DNA from: Mycolicibacterium bacteremicum
Lineage (GTDB): Bacteria; Actinomycetota; Actinomycetes; Mycobacteriales; Mycobacteriaceae
NCBI RefSeq assembly: GCF_002086115.1
Contig: NZ_MVHJ01000002.1
Coordinates: forward strand, 62,001-126,000
Length of the DNA: 64,000 bases
Reading direction: 5' to 3'
The position numbers were made by a program, and so were the translations under genes. Shown one piece after another: positions 17,241-26,075 of the stretch (position 1 is the stretch's first letter; each line of letters opens with the position of its first letter). The notes beneath the pieces are model-generated. The model did no database searches, was not told the origin of the DNA, and saw nothing but the letters and a program-made list of their open reading frames with translations.

Positions 17241-18154
17241 GGCGACTGCTCGCGCTGCTGCTGATGGTGGTGTTGGCCGGGTGCGGTGCCAACTCCGAAC
17301 GCGACGCCTCCCAGCAGCCCCAGGGGGCCGCGCTGCGGATCACCCTGGGCACACCGGCTTTCCCGGAGGCCAGGATCCTCGGAGAACTGTGGAAGCAGGC
17401 GCTGGCCGTCAACGGTTACGCGGTGGATCTGCGCAAGGGTGTCGGACCTGCCGAGGAACTGGACACCGCGCTGCGCGGCGGTCTGATCGACGGTTACGTC
17501 GCCTACACCGGCACGGTGCTCTCGGTGGTGGCCGGCCAGCAGGTCTCCGGTCTCGATGCGCAGCAGACCTATCAGCGGGTCCAGGAGTACTACGACTCGC
17601 AGGACATGTTCACCAGTGCCATGACCCCGTTCGAGAACAAGGACGCTGTCGCGGTCACCCGCGAGTACGCCGCCGAGCACAAACTGGCCCAGATCGGGGA
17701 TCTGCGTTCGGTCGGAGCCTTCACCTTCGGTGCGCAGCCCGCGCTGCAGGATCTGCAGCTGGGGTTCAAGGGACTCCAGGAGGAGTACGGCCTGACGAAC
17801 GGCCGGTTCCGCCCGGTTCCGCTCGGCGAGCAGTACACGGCCCTGGATCGGGGCGAGATCGACACCGCGAACTCCTACACCACCGATCCCCAACTCGACA
17901 CCGGCGCCTACGTCCTACTGGGTGATCCGAAGAACCTGTTCGGCTCGCAGAACGTCGCGCTGGTGGTCTCCAAGGACAAGCTCGCGCGCATCGACGCCGA
18001 GGATTTCCTCGCGGTGATCGACGCCGTCAACGCGACGCTCACCACCGACGTGATCGTCCGACTCAACGCCGAAGTGACCGCGGGACGCGAAGATTCCGAC
18101 GTGGCCCGCGACCATCTGCGCAGCGTCAACCTGTCGACACCCCTGCGGAACTGA
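17237..18154 (+). CDS. Osmoprotectant-binding lipoprotein (OpuAC/ProX type)
   Basis: A 305-residue lipoprotein: signal peptide MRRLLALLLMVVLAGC with lipobox LAGC (C16). The mature part is a type II periplasmic-binding fold of the quaternary amine group (LRITLGTPAFPEARILGEL; IDGYVAYTGTVL; EQYTALDRGEIDTANSYTTD). Such proteins normally feed an ABC permease for glycine betaine or choline. Here no ABC genes are present; it overlaps the stop of a BCCT carrier by four bases (GTGA). It may concentrate substrate for that carrier or act as a sensor. Hsp20 follows after 15 bases. Confidence 0.87.
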   Translation: MRRLLALLLMVVLAGCGANSERDASQQPQGAALRITLGTPAFPEARILGELWKQALAVNGYAVDLRKGVGPAEELDTALRGGLIDGYVAYTGTVLSVVAGQQVSGLDAQQTYQRVQEYYDSQDMFTSAMTPFENKDAVAVTREYAAEHKLAQIGDLRSVGAFTFGAQPALQDLQLGFKGLQEEYGLTNGRFRPVPLGEQYTALDRGEIDTANSYTTDPQLDTGAYVLLGDPKNLFGSQNVALVVSKDKLARIDAEDFLAVIDAVNATLTTDVIVRLNAEVTAGREDSDVARDHLRSVNLSTPLRN

Positions 18155-18169
18155 GTTCAGGAGAAGCCC

Positions 18170-18655
18170 ATGCCCGGATCACGCCCCAACATCTTCGACG
18201 GCGTCACAGACTACTTCACCGAGCTCACCCGGATGCGCACCGTCGGCATGCACGGGTCGGCCGACGCCGAGCGCACCCACGCGTCCGCGTGGGTGCCCGT
18301 CACCGACATCTTCGCCGTGGGTGACGATCTGGTGATCCGGGTCGAACTGGCCGGCGTCAACCCCGACGACGTCGCACTGAGCTTCGGCCGCGGTGCACTG
18401 GCCATCTCCGGGACGCGCCGCCGCGATCTGGACGAGGACGTCGAATTCCATACTCAGGAACGGTTTTACGGCGAGTTCCGGCGGCTGATCACGCTACCCG
18501 AGGACACCCGGGCCGACCAGGTCTCCTCGGTGCTGGACCGCGGACTGCTGGAGATCACCGTGCAGGGTGCGCTCGCGCAGGACGCCGCCCAGCTGATCGA
18601 GGTGGTTGAGCGTTCCCAGGAGCCGAGCGCACCGGCGGTCCGCGCCGAAGAGTAG
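18170..18655 (+). CDS. Hsp20/alpha-crystallin small heat-shock protein
   Basis: A 161-residue small heat-shock protein. The alpha-crystallin domain spans about 40-140: WVPVTDIFAVGDDLVIRVEL, ALAISGTRRRD, RFYGEFRRLITLP and LDRGLLEITV. It lacks a long C-terminal IXI tail, ending instead in an acidic stretch. It binds unfolding proteins as oligomers. AGGAG lies 7 bases before ATG 18170. It is the third gene of the BCCT-lipoprotein-Hsp20 operon and converges on the antiporter gene with only 5 bases between stops. Confidence 0.9.
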   Translation: MPGSRPNIFDGVTDYFTELTRMRTVGMHGSADAERTHASAWVPVTDIFAVGDDLVIRVELAGVNPDDVALSFGRGALAISGTRRRDLDEDVEFHTQERFYGEFRRLITLPEDTRADQVSSVLDRGLLEITVQGALAQDAAQLIEVVERSQEPSAPAVRAEE

Positions 18656-18660
18656 CGCGG

Positions 18661-20217
18661 TCATTCCGGGGTGCTGCCATGACCGTCGAGCCTGCGCAGC
18701 AGGCTGTCGGCCACGGTCGGGTCGACGCCCTGCTCGGCGCGGGCCGACAGGATCGCGTGGCGGGCGGCGGCCAGCACCTCGGTCTCCAGTCGGGCGGCCT
18801 GTTCGCGGCGCGCGGCATTCTCGCCGTCGGCGGGGTCGTGCCCCTGGAATCCCAGGCGCTGCCACACCCGCTCGATATCGTGGCCGGCCCGGCGGGCGGT
18901 GGCATCGTCGATGTCACCGCGTTGGGTGATGTCGTCCAGGCGTTGCATCCCGGCGCGCCTGGCCCGGTCTGTCAGGTTCCGCTCCAGCTCCGCGGTCTGC
19001 TCCGGCGGCACCGTGACACCGAGTCGGCGGACCAGCCACGGCAAGGTCGTGCCCTGCACCGTCAGCGTGACGACGATGACCACGAACGCGATGAAGATCA
19101 GCCGGTCACGTTCGGGGAAGTCGAGCGGAAACGCCAGCACGGCGGCCAGCGTGACCACACCCCGCATCCCTGACCACGATGCGATCAACCGCTCCCGCCA
19201 GCCGACCGGCTCGTCCTCGGGGTGTCGCCGAGCGGCCAACCGCTGATCGATGGTTCCGACCACGAAGATCCACACGAACCGGATCACGATGACGACGGCG
19301 GTCACCGCCAGCGCCTGGGTGATCAGCTCGCTGAGGTCGCCGGGCACCGCGGCGGCGAGCACGCGCAATTCCAGCCCCACAAAGGCGAACGCGGCGCCGG
19401 TGACCAGGAGTTCGAGGATGTCCCACGTGGTCTCGGAGACCAGCCGGGTCTGTGCGGACTCGCTGTCGGGATGCCTGCTCAACGCCAGGGCCAGGGTCAC
19501 CACGGCGAGCACCCCACTGCCGTGGGCGACATCGGCGATCCCGTACGCCGCGAACGGCATCAGCAGGACGAACGCACTGCCCACCGGGTGCCCGGGCAGC
19601 TTCCCGATCAGCCAGCGCGCACCGACGGCCAGCACCAGCCCGATCGTGATGCCCAGCACGATCGACAGGGTGAGACTGCCCAGCGCGCCCCACGGCGACA
19701 GCGTGCCGGCGACGACACCGCTGATGGCGACCTCGTAGAGGACCAGGGCGGTGGCGTCGTTGGACAGGCCCTCGCCTTCCAGCGTTGTCCGCAGCCTGCG
19801 GGGCAGATCGAGCTCGCGCACCGCGGAGGTGGCGGCCACCGGATCCGGCGGTGCCACCGCCGCGCCCAGGGCCAGCGCGGCGATCAGCGGAGCCCCTGGC
19901 ACCAGCCAGTTGACCAGCACCCCGACGGTGAACGCCGTCACCAGTACCAGCGCGATCGCGAGAAGGCCAATCGCCCTGCGGTTGTCGAGGAATTCCCGCC
20001 ACGATGTCCGGCGTGCCGCCGCGAACAGCAGCGGCGGCAGCACCAGCGGGAGGATCAACTCCGGGTTGATCGACGGCGCCGGCAGCCCCGGCAGGTAGGC
20101 GACGGCCAGCCCGCCGACCAGCAGCACGACCGGATACGGCAGCTTCAGGCGCATCGCCACGGGCGTGAGGAAGACGGTGGCGACGAACAGCGCCAAGAGA
20201 AGCGTCAGCTGCTCCAT
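18661..20217 (-). CDS. CPA1-type Na+/H+ antiporter
   Basis: A 518-residue cation:proton antiporter. ATG 20217 begins MEQLTLLLALFVATVFLTP, directly at the first helix. About 12 membrane helices follow, with the ion-binding ND pair N153-D154 in GLSNDATALVLYE and APPDPVAATSAV at about 122-133. The last 130 residues are hydrophilic and helical, as in bacterial CPA1 NhaP-like proteins with a cytosolic tail. It exchanges Na+ (or K+) for H+. Together with the convergent osmoprotectant genes it forms a salt-stress block. Confidence 0.92.
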   Translation of the reverse strand: MEQLTLLLALFVATVFLTPVAMRLKLPYPVVLLVGGLAVAYLPGLPAPSINPELILPLVLPPLLFAAARRTSWREFLDNRRAIGLLAIALVLVTAFTVGVLVNWLVPGAPLIAALALGAAVAPPDPVAATSAVRELDLPRRLRTTLEGEGLSNDATALVLYEVAISGVVAGTLSPWGALGSLTLSIVLGITIGLVLAVGARWLIGKLPGHPVGSAFVLLMPFAAYGIADVAHGSGVLAVVTLALALSRHPDSESAQTRLVSETTWDILELLVTGAAFAFVGLELRVLAAAVPGDLSELITQALAVTAVVIVIRFVWIFVVGTIDQRLAARRHPEDEPVGWRERLIASWSGMRGVVTLAAVLAFPLDFPERDRLIFIAFVVIVVTLTVQGTTLPWLVRRLGVTVPPEQTAELERNLTDRARRAGMQRLDDITQRGDIDDATARRAGHDIERVWQRLGFQGHDPADGENAARREQAARLETEVLAAARHAILSARAEQGVDPTVADSLLRRLDGHGSTPE

Positions 20218-20264
20218 GGGCACCGGTCCATCCGGGCGAGGTACCCGGTAGGACCACCGGCAAA

Positions 20265-21089
20265 CTAGCCCTGCGCCTCGATCGACACCGGTTGCCATTC
20301 CCGCCAGGTGGCCAGGCGTTGGGCGTAATCGGCCTCTGCGAGCTGCAGCGGGATCTCACCGAAGAACACCCGCAGCGGCGGCTGCTCGGCGTCGACGATC
20401 TTGAGCACCGCGGCCGCGGACGCCGTCGGGTCACCGGACTTGGCGGTGCGCTTCGCGCGGGCCTCGTCGGCGGCGGCGTGCGCCTCGGCGTAATCGGGCA
20501 GCGGGGTGGCCCGCTTGGCCGACGAGCCCGCCCAGTCGGTCGAGAAACCGCCCGGTTCGATCAGCGTGACGTGGATGCCGAAGTCGGCCACCTCCTGAGC
20601 CAGCGACTGGGAGAACCCCTCCAGCGCCCATTTGGACGCGTGGTAGATGCCGACGTTCTGGAACGCGGTGATGCCGCCGATCGAGGACACCTGCAGGATG
20701 TGCCCGCTGCGCTGGGCCCGCAGGAATGGCAACGCGGCCTGGGTGACCCAGAGCGCACCGAAGACGTTCGTCTCGATCTGGTCGCGCGCCTCGGCCTCGG
20801 TGAGCTCCTCGATGAAGCCGAACTGCCCGTACCCGGCGTTGTTGACGACGATGTCGAGTCGGCCGAAGTGCTCATGGGCCTGCGCCACCGCGGCGAAGTC
20901 GGCCGCGCGATCCGTGACATCGAGCTGCAGCGGCAGCAGTGCCGTGCCGTACTTGGTCGCCAGGTCGTCCAGGGTGGCGGTATCGCGGGCGGTCGCGGCC
21001 ACCTTGTCGCCACGCTCCAACGCGGCGATCGTCCACTCGCGGCCGAAACCGCGGGATGCGCCGGTGATGAACCACACTTTTTCAGCCAT
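20265..21089 (-). CDS. Short-chain dehydrogenase/reductase
   Basis: A 274-residue classical SDR. Cofactor motif TGASRGFG (9-16), NNAG (83-86), catalytic serine near 135-136 and the YxxxK pair Y149/K153 in [11 protein letters not shown]. Arginine in the TARD turn (about 35) favours NADP(H). The substrate is unknown. ATG 21089 has AGGAAGG about 7 bases upstream. It is divergent from menG, with a strong palindrome in the 160-base spacer. Confidence 0.88.
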   Translation of the reverse strand: MAEKVWFITGASRGFGREWTIAALERGDKVAATARDTATLDDLATKYGTALLPLQLDVTDRAADFAAVAQAHEHFGRLDIVVNNAGYGQFGFIEELTEAEARDQIETNVFGALWVTQAALPFLRAQRSGHILQVSSIGGITAFQNVGIYHASKWALEGFSQSLAQEVADFGIHVTLIEPGGFSTDWAGSSAKRATPLPDYAEAHAAADEARAKRTAKSGDPTASAAAVLKIVDAEQPPLRVFFGEIPLQLAEADYAQRLATWREWQPVSIEAQG

Positions 21090-21122
21090 ATCCGTGCCTT
21101 CCTCGGGGCGTGTTCTTCCCGC

Positions 21123-21178
21123 GAGCAGACGCGTGTACCCCCATGACAGGCCGAAACCAGGGGCGCACGCGTCTGCTC
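21123..21178. repeat. Palindrome between SDR and menG
   Basis: Arms GAGCAGACGCGTG (21123-21135) and CACGCGTCTGCTC (21166-21178) pair perfectly over 13 bp with a 30-base loop; the flanking GCGAGC and CTCACGC extend partial pairing. It starts with GCGAG like the elements at 1929, 15533 and 46043. Between divergent genes it cannot be an ordinary terminator, so it may be an operator or an interspersed palindrome. Confidence 0.6.
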
Positions 21179-21236
21179 ACGCCAAGGTTCAACGTCACCA
21201 GACGCGGCCCATTCCGGCCACCCTTGGACTCACAGG

Positions 21237-21242
21237 TAGTTT
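21237..21242 (+). promoter_or_regulatory. -10 element of menG
   Basis: TAGTTT fits TANNNT and lies 7 bases before GTG 21250, which supports that start and a leaderless menG mRNA. Confidence 0.45.
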
Positions 21243-21249
21243 TGATGCG

Positions 21250-21936
21250 GTGAACAGGGCGTCGCTGGAGAAGGACCCACATGAGGTGGCGTCGATGTTC
21301 GACGCCGTGGCTCGTCGCTACGACATCACCAATACGGTGATGTCGCTGGGCCAGGACCGCTTCTGGCGACGGGAGACGCGCGCCGCGCTGGGCATCGGCC
21401 CGGGCGACAAGGTGCTGGACCTGGCTGCCGGGACGGCGGTGTCGACGGTCGAGCTGGCCACCTCCGGCGCATGGTGTGTGGCCGCGGACTTCTCGGTGGG
21501 GATGCTGGCGGCCGGGGCCGCACGCCGGGTGCCCAAGGTCGGTGCGGACGCCACCAGGCTGCCGTTCGCCGACAACTCCTTCGATGCGGTGACGATCAGC
21601 TTCGGGCTGCGCAATGTCGTCGATCATGTGGCCGGCCTGCGCGAGATGGCGCGGGTGACCCGCCCGGGCGGCCGGCTGGTGGTGTGCGAGTTCTCCACGC
21701 CGACCAACACGCTGTTCGCCACCGCCTACAAGGAGTACCTGATGCAGGCGCTGCCGCGGATGGCCAGCGCGGTGTCGAGCAATCCGGATGCCTATGTCTA
21801 TCTGGCCGAATCGATCCGGGCGTGGCCGACGCAGGCCGAGCTGGCCGTGCGCATCCGGGAAGCCGGCTGGGATTCGGTGCGCTGGCGCAACCTGACCGGA
21901 GGGATTGTCGCGCTGCACGCCGCCGTCAAGCCGTGA
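21250..21936 (+). CDS. menG: Demethylmenaquinone methyltransferase MenG (UbiE/MenH)
   Basis: A 228-residue class I SAM methyltransferase that methylates demethylmenaquinone to menaquinone. UbiE signatures: [18 protein letters not shown] near 29-46, the SAM loop [10 protein letters not shown], and the second signature region [15 protein letters not shown]. Homologous to Rv0558. Start GTG 21250 gives the usual N-terminus [17 protein letters not shown]. Here it is separated from mgtA by five stress and redox genes, whereas in M. tuberculosis the two are adjacent. Confidence 0.94.
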   Translation: MNRASLEKDPHEVASMFDAVARRYDITNTVMSLGQDRFWRRETRAALGIGPGDKVLDLAAGTAVSTVELATSGAWCVAADFSVGMLAAGAARRVPKVGADATRLPFADNSFDAVTISFGLRNVVDHVAGLREMARVTRPGGRLVVCEFSTPTNTLFATAYKEYLMQALPRMASAVSSNPDAYVYLAESIRAWPTQAELAVRIREAGWDSVRWRNLTGGIVALHAAVKP

Positions 21937-21961
21937 GCAGCCCGCGAGGCGGGGTCGAGCG

Positions 21962-22897
21962 ATGAGCACTCCCGTCCTGGCGATTGCCGGTTTCCTCGGT
22001 GCCGGAAAGACGACGCTGCTCAACCATCTGTTGCGCAACAGCCGCGGGGTGCGAATCGGCGCGCTGGTCAACGACTTCGGTGCGGTCAACATCGACGCAA
22101 TGCTGGTGGCCGGGCAGGTCGACGCGATGGCCTCGCTGTCCAACGGCTGCATCTGCTGTGCGGTGGATGCCTCGGAGGCGGCCGAGATGCTGGGCAAGCT
22201 GGCGGCGGTGCGGCCCGCGTTGGATCTCATCGTGGTGGAGGCCAGCGGTGTCGCCGAGCCGCCGGTGTTGGCCCGCACCATCGCCACCGCCGAGGATGAC
22301 CGCTTCCACTACGCCGGTCTGGTGCTGGTGGTCGATGCGGTGCAACCGGCCGATCTGGGACACGGCGTCGCGGTGGCGGATCTGGTGGTGCTCAACAAGA
22401 TCAGCGAGGCGCCCGGCGTGGACGTGGCGGCCCGCATCCGCGAGCTCAATCCGCGGGTTCCGGTGCTGCCCACCGACTTCGCGCGCGTCGATCCCGAGCT
22501 GCTCATCGACCCGCCGACGGCGCGGAAACCGCAGGCACAGTTGTCCTTCGACGAACTGCTGCACGAGCACCACGAGCATCACCATCCCGAGTATCAGAGC
22601 GTGCAGTTCAGCACCGCCGATACGGTCAACCCGCGCCACTTCCTGCAGTTCCTGCAGGTCCGGCCGCCGGGGCTGTACCGGGCCAAGGGTTTCGTCGATT
22701 TCGGCCCGAACGGGCGGTACCTGGTGCAGCTGGTCGGTAGCTCCCTGCGATTGCAGAAGAAGCGGGGCCGCGGCACCGAGCTGGTGCTGATCGGGACCGG
22801 GATGGACGTCGCAGCGCTGGAGACGGGCCTGGCGGACTGCACCCGGGAACCGGCCGACGAGAACGCGATGCTGGGGCTGGGCAAGTACGTGGTGTGA
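21962..22897 (+). CDS. COG0523/CobW-family metal-chaperone GTPase
   Basis: A 311-residue G3E GTPase. Walker A GFLGAGKT (10-17), the metal-binding CICC motif (63-66), EASGVAEP (93-100), Walker B-like VLVVDAVQ and an NK base-recognition motif in VVLNKISEA. A histidine-rich stretch HEHHEHHHPE (about residues 202-211) precedes the C-terminal CobW domain. The family delivers zinc, cobalt or other metals to target proteins. The histidine run suggests zinc or nickel buffering. Start ATG 21962, 25 bases after menG, same strand; probably co-transcribed. The client protein is unknown. Confidence 0.87.
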   Translation: MSTPVLAIAGFLGAGKTTLLNHLLRNSRGVRIGALVNDFGAVNIDAMLVAGQVDAMASLSNGCICCAVDASEAAEMLGKLAAVRPALDLIVVEASGVAEPPVLARTIATAEDDRFHYAGLVLVVDAVQPADLGHGVAVADLVVLNKISEAPGVDVAARIRELNPRVPVLPTDFARVDPELLIDPPTARKPQAQLSFDELLHEHHEHHHPEYQSVQFSTADTVNPRHFLQFLQVRPPGLYRAKGFVDFGPNGRYLVQLVGSSLRLQKKRGRGTELVLIGTGMDVAALETGLADCTREPADENAMLGLGKYVV

Positions 22898-22954
22898 GGT
22901 GACTACGGGTTTTCCGGGACGCCGCGTACCCGGCCGAACTGCCAGCCTGGATCT

Positions 22955-23713
22955 GTGAACACGTCGAACCTGAAGATCACCGTCGTCGGGGCCACCGGCC
23001 TGATCGGACACCAACTCGTACCGGCGCTGCGGGCCGGCGGGCACGACATCGTGCCGGTGTCCCGTGCGACGGGCGTGGACCTGCTCAGCGGCGACGGGCT
23101 GGCCGACGCGCTCGCGGGCGCCGATGTGGTGATCGATGTCATCAACTCCGCCACACCCGAGGACTCGGCGCAGGGGTTCTTCGAGCAGACCTCGACGAAT
23201 CTCGCCGCCGCGGTGCGGAAGGCATCGATCCGGCACTACGTCGTGCTGTCCATCGTCGGTGCCGACGTCATGGCTCCCCATGCGGGCTACCTGCGCGGCA
23301 AGTTGGCCCAGGAGGCGGCGGCCGCGGACTCCGGCGCACCGTGGACGGTGGTGCGGGCGACCCAGTTCCACGAACTGGCCGAGCCAATCACCGAGTCGAT
23401 GATCCACGGTGATCAGCTGCGGGCACCGGTGGCCGCCATCCAGACCGCCGACTCGGCTGAGGTGACCGCGGTCCTGGCCGCGATCGCGACCGGTGCGGCG
23501 CGCGACGGTGTGTTGGAAGTCGGCGGGCCACAGCAGATGTCGTTCGCCGATATGGCCCGCCTGGTGTTGCGCCGGCAGGGGCGCGAGCTGACCGTCATCG
23601 ATGATCCGGCAGCGACCTACCACGGCATCCCGGTCGACGAGACGACGCTGGTGACCGGTGCCGGCGCCCAGCTGTGCGACACCGGATTGGCGGACTGGCT
23701 GGCGCGGCGCTGA
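22955..23713 (+). CDS. NAD(P)-binding NmrA/atypical SDR protein
   Basis: A 252-residue Rossmann protein: KITVVGATGLIGHQLVPAL (about 5-23) gives GxxGxxG for NAD(P), followed by DVVIDVINS and YVVLSIVGADV. It has no YxxxK pair, so it belongs with atypical SDRs (NmrA/NAD-dependent epimerase-like) that act as reductases or as redox-sensing binders. GTG 22955 starts just before the first strand. 57 bases after the GTPase; possible third gene of that run. Convergent with the acyltransferase gene. Confidence 0.8.
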   Translation: MNTSNLKITVVGATGLIGHQLVPALRAGGHDIVPVSRATGVDLLSGDGLADALAGADVVIDVINSATPEDSAQGFFEQTSTNLAAAVRKASIRHYVVLSIVGADVMAPHAGYLRGKLAQEAAAADSGAPWTVVRATQFHELAEPITESMIHGDQLRAPVAAIQTADSAEVTAVLAAIATGAARDGVLEVGGPQQMSFADMARLVLRRQGRELTVIDDPAATYHGIPVDETTLVTGAGAQLCDTGLADWLARR

Positions 23714-23717
23714 CGCG

Positions 23718-24578
23718 TCAGCCCAGCAGCGGGGTGCGGCCGTCGGTCATCTCGGTCAGCGCGGTCTGCATGGCCGACTCCACCCGGGCCGCATAGTCTT
23801 CCGGCTCCTCGCCGGGCGCCGCGGGCATCGCCGGCAACACCCGGGTCTGCAGTTTCGAGGGCAGCGGCAGGTAGGGCAGCAACCCGACCGCACCGATGTT
23901 GAGTCCCCACGGCAGCGAAACGCTGATCGGCGCCGACTTCAGGCGTAGCAACCTGTCGAGCCGGGTGGCCCGGGCCAGGCGTTCCCCGCTGGAGATGACG
24001 AACAACGATTCGCCGGCGCCGGCGGTCACGATCGGGACGATGGGTACCCCGTTATCGATCGCGAGCCGGGCGAAGCCGGTCCGACCGCCGAACATGATCC
24101 GGTTACGGTCCTCCCAGGACTTGGCGGCGTCGATGTCGCCGCCCGGATACACCGCGACATGCTCGCCGCGGGCGAAGGCATCCTGGGCGGACTCCACACT
24201 GGCGGGCCGGGCGCCGATGGGTTCGATGAAGCGGCCGACGCCCAGCGTCCAGGCGAGCTGATGGGTCAGGATCGTCACATCGCGATCGAGCTGCAACTGT
24301 TCCAGTGCGGCGCTCGTCGCGAAGACATTGAGGTCGAAGATCCCCCCGAAACCGTGATTGGCGACGAACAGCACCGGCTCGTCGAATCTGTGCTCGGCGG
24401 TGTCGATTTCCAGCCGGTTGTACTTGCGGACGAACTCGATACCGAGCTTGCGGAACGACGCGACGGTGGCCCGTAGTATCTCCGGTGCGGCATCGGAGAC
24501 GGTGCCCTCGATGGCATCGAGCGCGGCGTCGGCGAGTTCCTCGGCTTCGGACCGGTCCGGCGATTCCGGCGTGGGCAT
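23718..24578 (-). CDS. PlsC-like lysophospholipid/diacylglycerol acyltransferase
   Basis: A 286-residue protein. The acyltransferase core begins PVLFVANHGFGGIFDLN (about 69-85), in which the usual HX4D pair is replaced by H-x6-D. Later segments VAVYPGGDIDAAKSWEDR and GRTGFARLAIDNGVPIVPIV match PlsC blocks II-IV. This variant resembles the mycobacterial Rv1428c-type group. Likely acyl transfer onto a glycerolipid at the inner membrane. ATG 24578 has GAGGAGG upstream. It ends 5 bases from the convergent NmrA-like gene. Confidence 0.82.
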   Translation of the reverse strand: MPTPESPDRSEAEELADAALDAIEGTVSDAAPEILRATVASFRKLGIEFVRKYNRLEIDTAEHRFDEPVLFVANHGFGGIFDLNVFATSAALEQLQLDRDVTILTHQLAWTLGVGRFIEPIGARPASVESAQDAFARGEHVAVYPGGDIDAAKSWEDRNRIMFGGRTGFARLAIDNGVPIVPIVTAGAGESLFVISSGERLARATRLDRLLRLKSAPISVSLPWGLNIGAVGLLPYLPLPSKLQTRVLPAMPAAPGEEPEDYAARVESAMQTALTEMTDGRTPLLG

Positions 24579-24671
24579 GGCTGCCTCCTCGATTCCCGGT
24601 CGCGATCTGGTCTCCGATGCTGCCGCACCGAGTTGCCGGCGTCCGTCGATTCGCTGAATCCGGACCGCCGG

Positions 24672-25199
24672 CTAGGTCCGTCGTCCCGGCGTGCTGTAGG
24701 CCACCACCACGACCTCGGCGGGAATCTCACCGATCTGCCGTAGCTTGTGTGACACCGACGCGTCGAAGTAGGCGCAGTCCCCGGTCTGCAGCGGCACCAC
24801 CCTGCCGTCGAGGTTCAACTCGACGGCACCGGCGTGCACGAAGACGAACTCCTGGCCAGGGTGCGACGGGTGCGGGTGCGCGGCGAACTGACGGCCTGGA
24901 CGCACCACGAACGGCGACATGGCCTTGCCGAGCATGGCGGCGGCCACCGCGTGATGACGCTCGGTGCCCCGGTCACCGGCCCGGTCGACGTTCAGTGACG
25001 ACACCTCGGCGTCGTCGGAGAACAGTTGCGCCACATCGACATCGAGGGCGCGGGAGATCTTCAGGGCAGCGGCGATCGACGGCACGCTCTGGCCGCGCTC
25101 CACCTTGGACAGATAACTCTTGGTCAGACCTGTCGCCGCCGACACCTCGTCCAGCGTCATGCCCCGCTGCTGGCGCACGGCGCGTAACAAGCCACTCAC
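24672..25199 (-). CDS. XRE-cupin transcriptional regulator
   Basis: A 175-residue regulator: helix-turn-helix at about 5-58 (LRAVRQQRGMTLDEVSAATG, then LTKSYLSKVERGQSVPS) and a C-terminal cupin domain at about 100-170 (AHPHPSHPGQEFVFVHAG; GDCAYFDASVSHKLR). This architecture usually senses a small acid, sugar or amine through the cupin and controls adjacent catabolic genes. GTG 25199 is supported by a TATTCT -10 element 7 bases upstream. It diverges from the aldolase operon, whose spacer holds repeated GTGTC half-sites. Confidence 0.88.
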   Translation of the reverse strand: MSGLLRAVRQQRGMTLDEVSAATGLTKSYLSKVERGQSVPSIAAALKISRALDVDVAQLFSDDAEVSSLNVDRAGDRGTERHHAVAAAMLGKAMSPFVVRPGRQFAAHPHPSHPGQEFVFVHAGAVELNLDGRVVPLQTGDCAYFDASVSHKLRQIGEIPAEVVVVAYSTPGRRT

Positions 25200-25206
25200 G
25201 AGCCAG

Positions 25207-25212
25207 AGAATA
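25207..25212 (-). promoter_or_regulatory. -10 element of the XRE-cupin gene
   Basis: On the minus strand TATTCT, 7 bases before GTG 25199; TANNNT match. Confidence 0.45.
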
Positions 25213-25225
25213 CCGCATTGACGAT

Positions 25226-25261
25226 ATGACACAAAGTGTCCTAAAGTTACCAACGTGTCAT
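25226..25261. promoter_or_regulatory. Candidate operator in the regulator/aldolase spacer
   Basis: ATGACAC (25226-25232) and GTGTCAT (25255-25261) are a perfect inverted pair, and a third half-site GTGTC (25236-25240) forms a close dyad GACAC-AAA-GTGTC. The sites sit between the divergent -10 region of the regulator and the aldolase ribosome site. Probable binding site of the XRE-cupin protein. Confidence 0.5.
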
Positions 25262-25278
25262 CACGGAAAGGGAAATCG

Positions 25279-26064
25279 ATGACGAGCACACTGCACGACT
25301 CGAAAGCCGATCTGATGCGCCGCGCACTGGACGGCCTGAACCGCAACATCGGCGAGTCCGGGCTGAGCGCCCGCGAGAAGGTCGCGCTGACATGCCGCGC
25401 CCTGTTCGACGCCGGTCACGACTCCGGGCTGGCCGGTCAGATCACCGCCCGCGCCGAGGAGCCCGGCACCTACTACACCCAGCGCCTCGGGCTCGGCTTC
25501 GACGAGATCACCGCGGGCAACCTGCTGGTGGTCGACGAGGACCTCAACGTGCTCGACGGCGACGGAATGGCCAACCCGGCCAACCGGTTCCACTCCTGGA
25601 TCTACCGCGCCCGACCCGACGTCGGGTGCATCGTGCACACCCATCCCTTCCACGTCGCGGCGCTGTCCATGCTCGAAGTGCCGCTGGTGGTGTCACAGAT
25701 GGACATCGCGCCCCTCTACGACGACTGTGCGTTCCTGCCGGACTGGCCGGGCGTGCCGGTCGGCAACGAGGAGGGCGAGATCATCTCGGCCGCGCTCGGC
25801 GACAAGAAGGCCATCTTGCTGGCCCACCACGGACATGTCGTCGCCGGTGCCGGCATCGAGGAGGCATGCTCGCTGGCCATGCTCATCGAACGGGCTGCCA
25901 AATTGCAACTGGCCGCGATGGCGGCGGGAACCATTGCGCCCCTGCCTGATCGACTCGCCCGCGAGGCGCACGACTGGACCCTGACCCCCAAACGCAGCCA
26001 GGCCAACTTCGCCTACTACGCGCGCCGCGCGCTCGCCAACCATCCCGACACCCTCACCGCCTGA
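25279..26064 (+). CDS. Class II aldolase/adducin family protein
   Basis: A 261-residue protein of the AraD/fuculose-aldolase fold. Zinc ligands H120 and H122 in CIVHTHPFH and H184 in LAHHGHVVAG are visible. The start region is LTCRALFDAGHDSGLAGQITAR. Members are aldolases, epimerases or decarboxylases of sugar phosphates and hydroxy acids. Together with the DapA-like gene 11 bases downstream and the XRE-cupin regulator upstream it looks like a small catabolic unit for a sugar acid or hydroxy acid. ATG 25279 has AAAGGGA upstream. Confidence 0.87.
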   Translation: MTSTLHDSKADLMRRALDGLNRNIGESGLSAREKVALTCRALFDAGHDSGLAGQITARAEEPGTYYTQRLGLGFDEITAGNLLVVDEDLNVLDGDGMANPANRFHSWIYRARPDVGCIVHTHPFHVAALSMLEVPLVVSQMDIAPLYDDCAFLPDWPGVPVGNEEGEIISAALGDKKAILLAHHGHVVAGAGIEEACSLAMLIERAAKLQLAAMAAGTIAPLPDRLAREAHDWTLTPKRSQANFAYYARRALANHPDTLTA

Positions 26065-26075
26065 AAGGTCAGACC

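Noticed and set aside
19106-20434. Minus-strand frame of about 442 codons within the antiporter region
   Set aside because: Overlaps the antiporter gene in another frame of the same strand, Arg/Gly/Ala-rich, no membrane or domain pattern.
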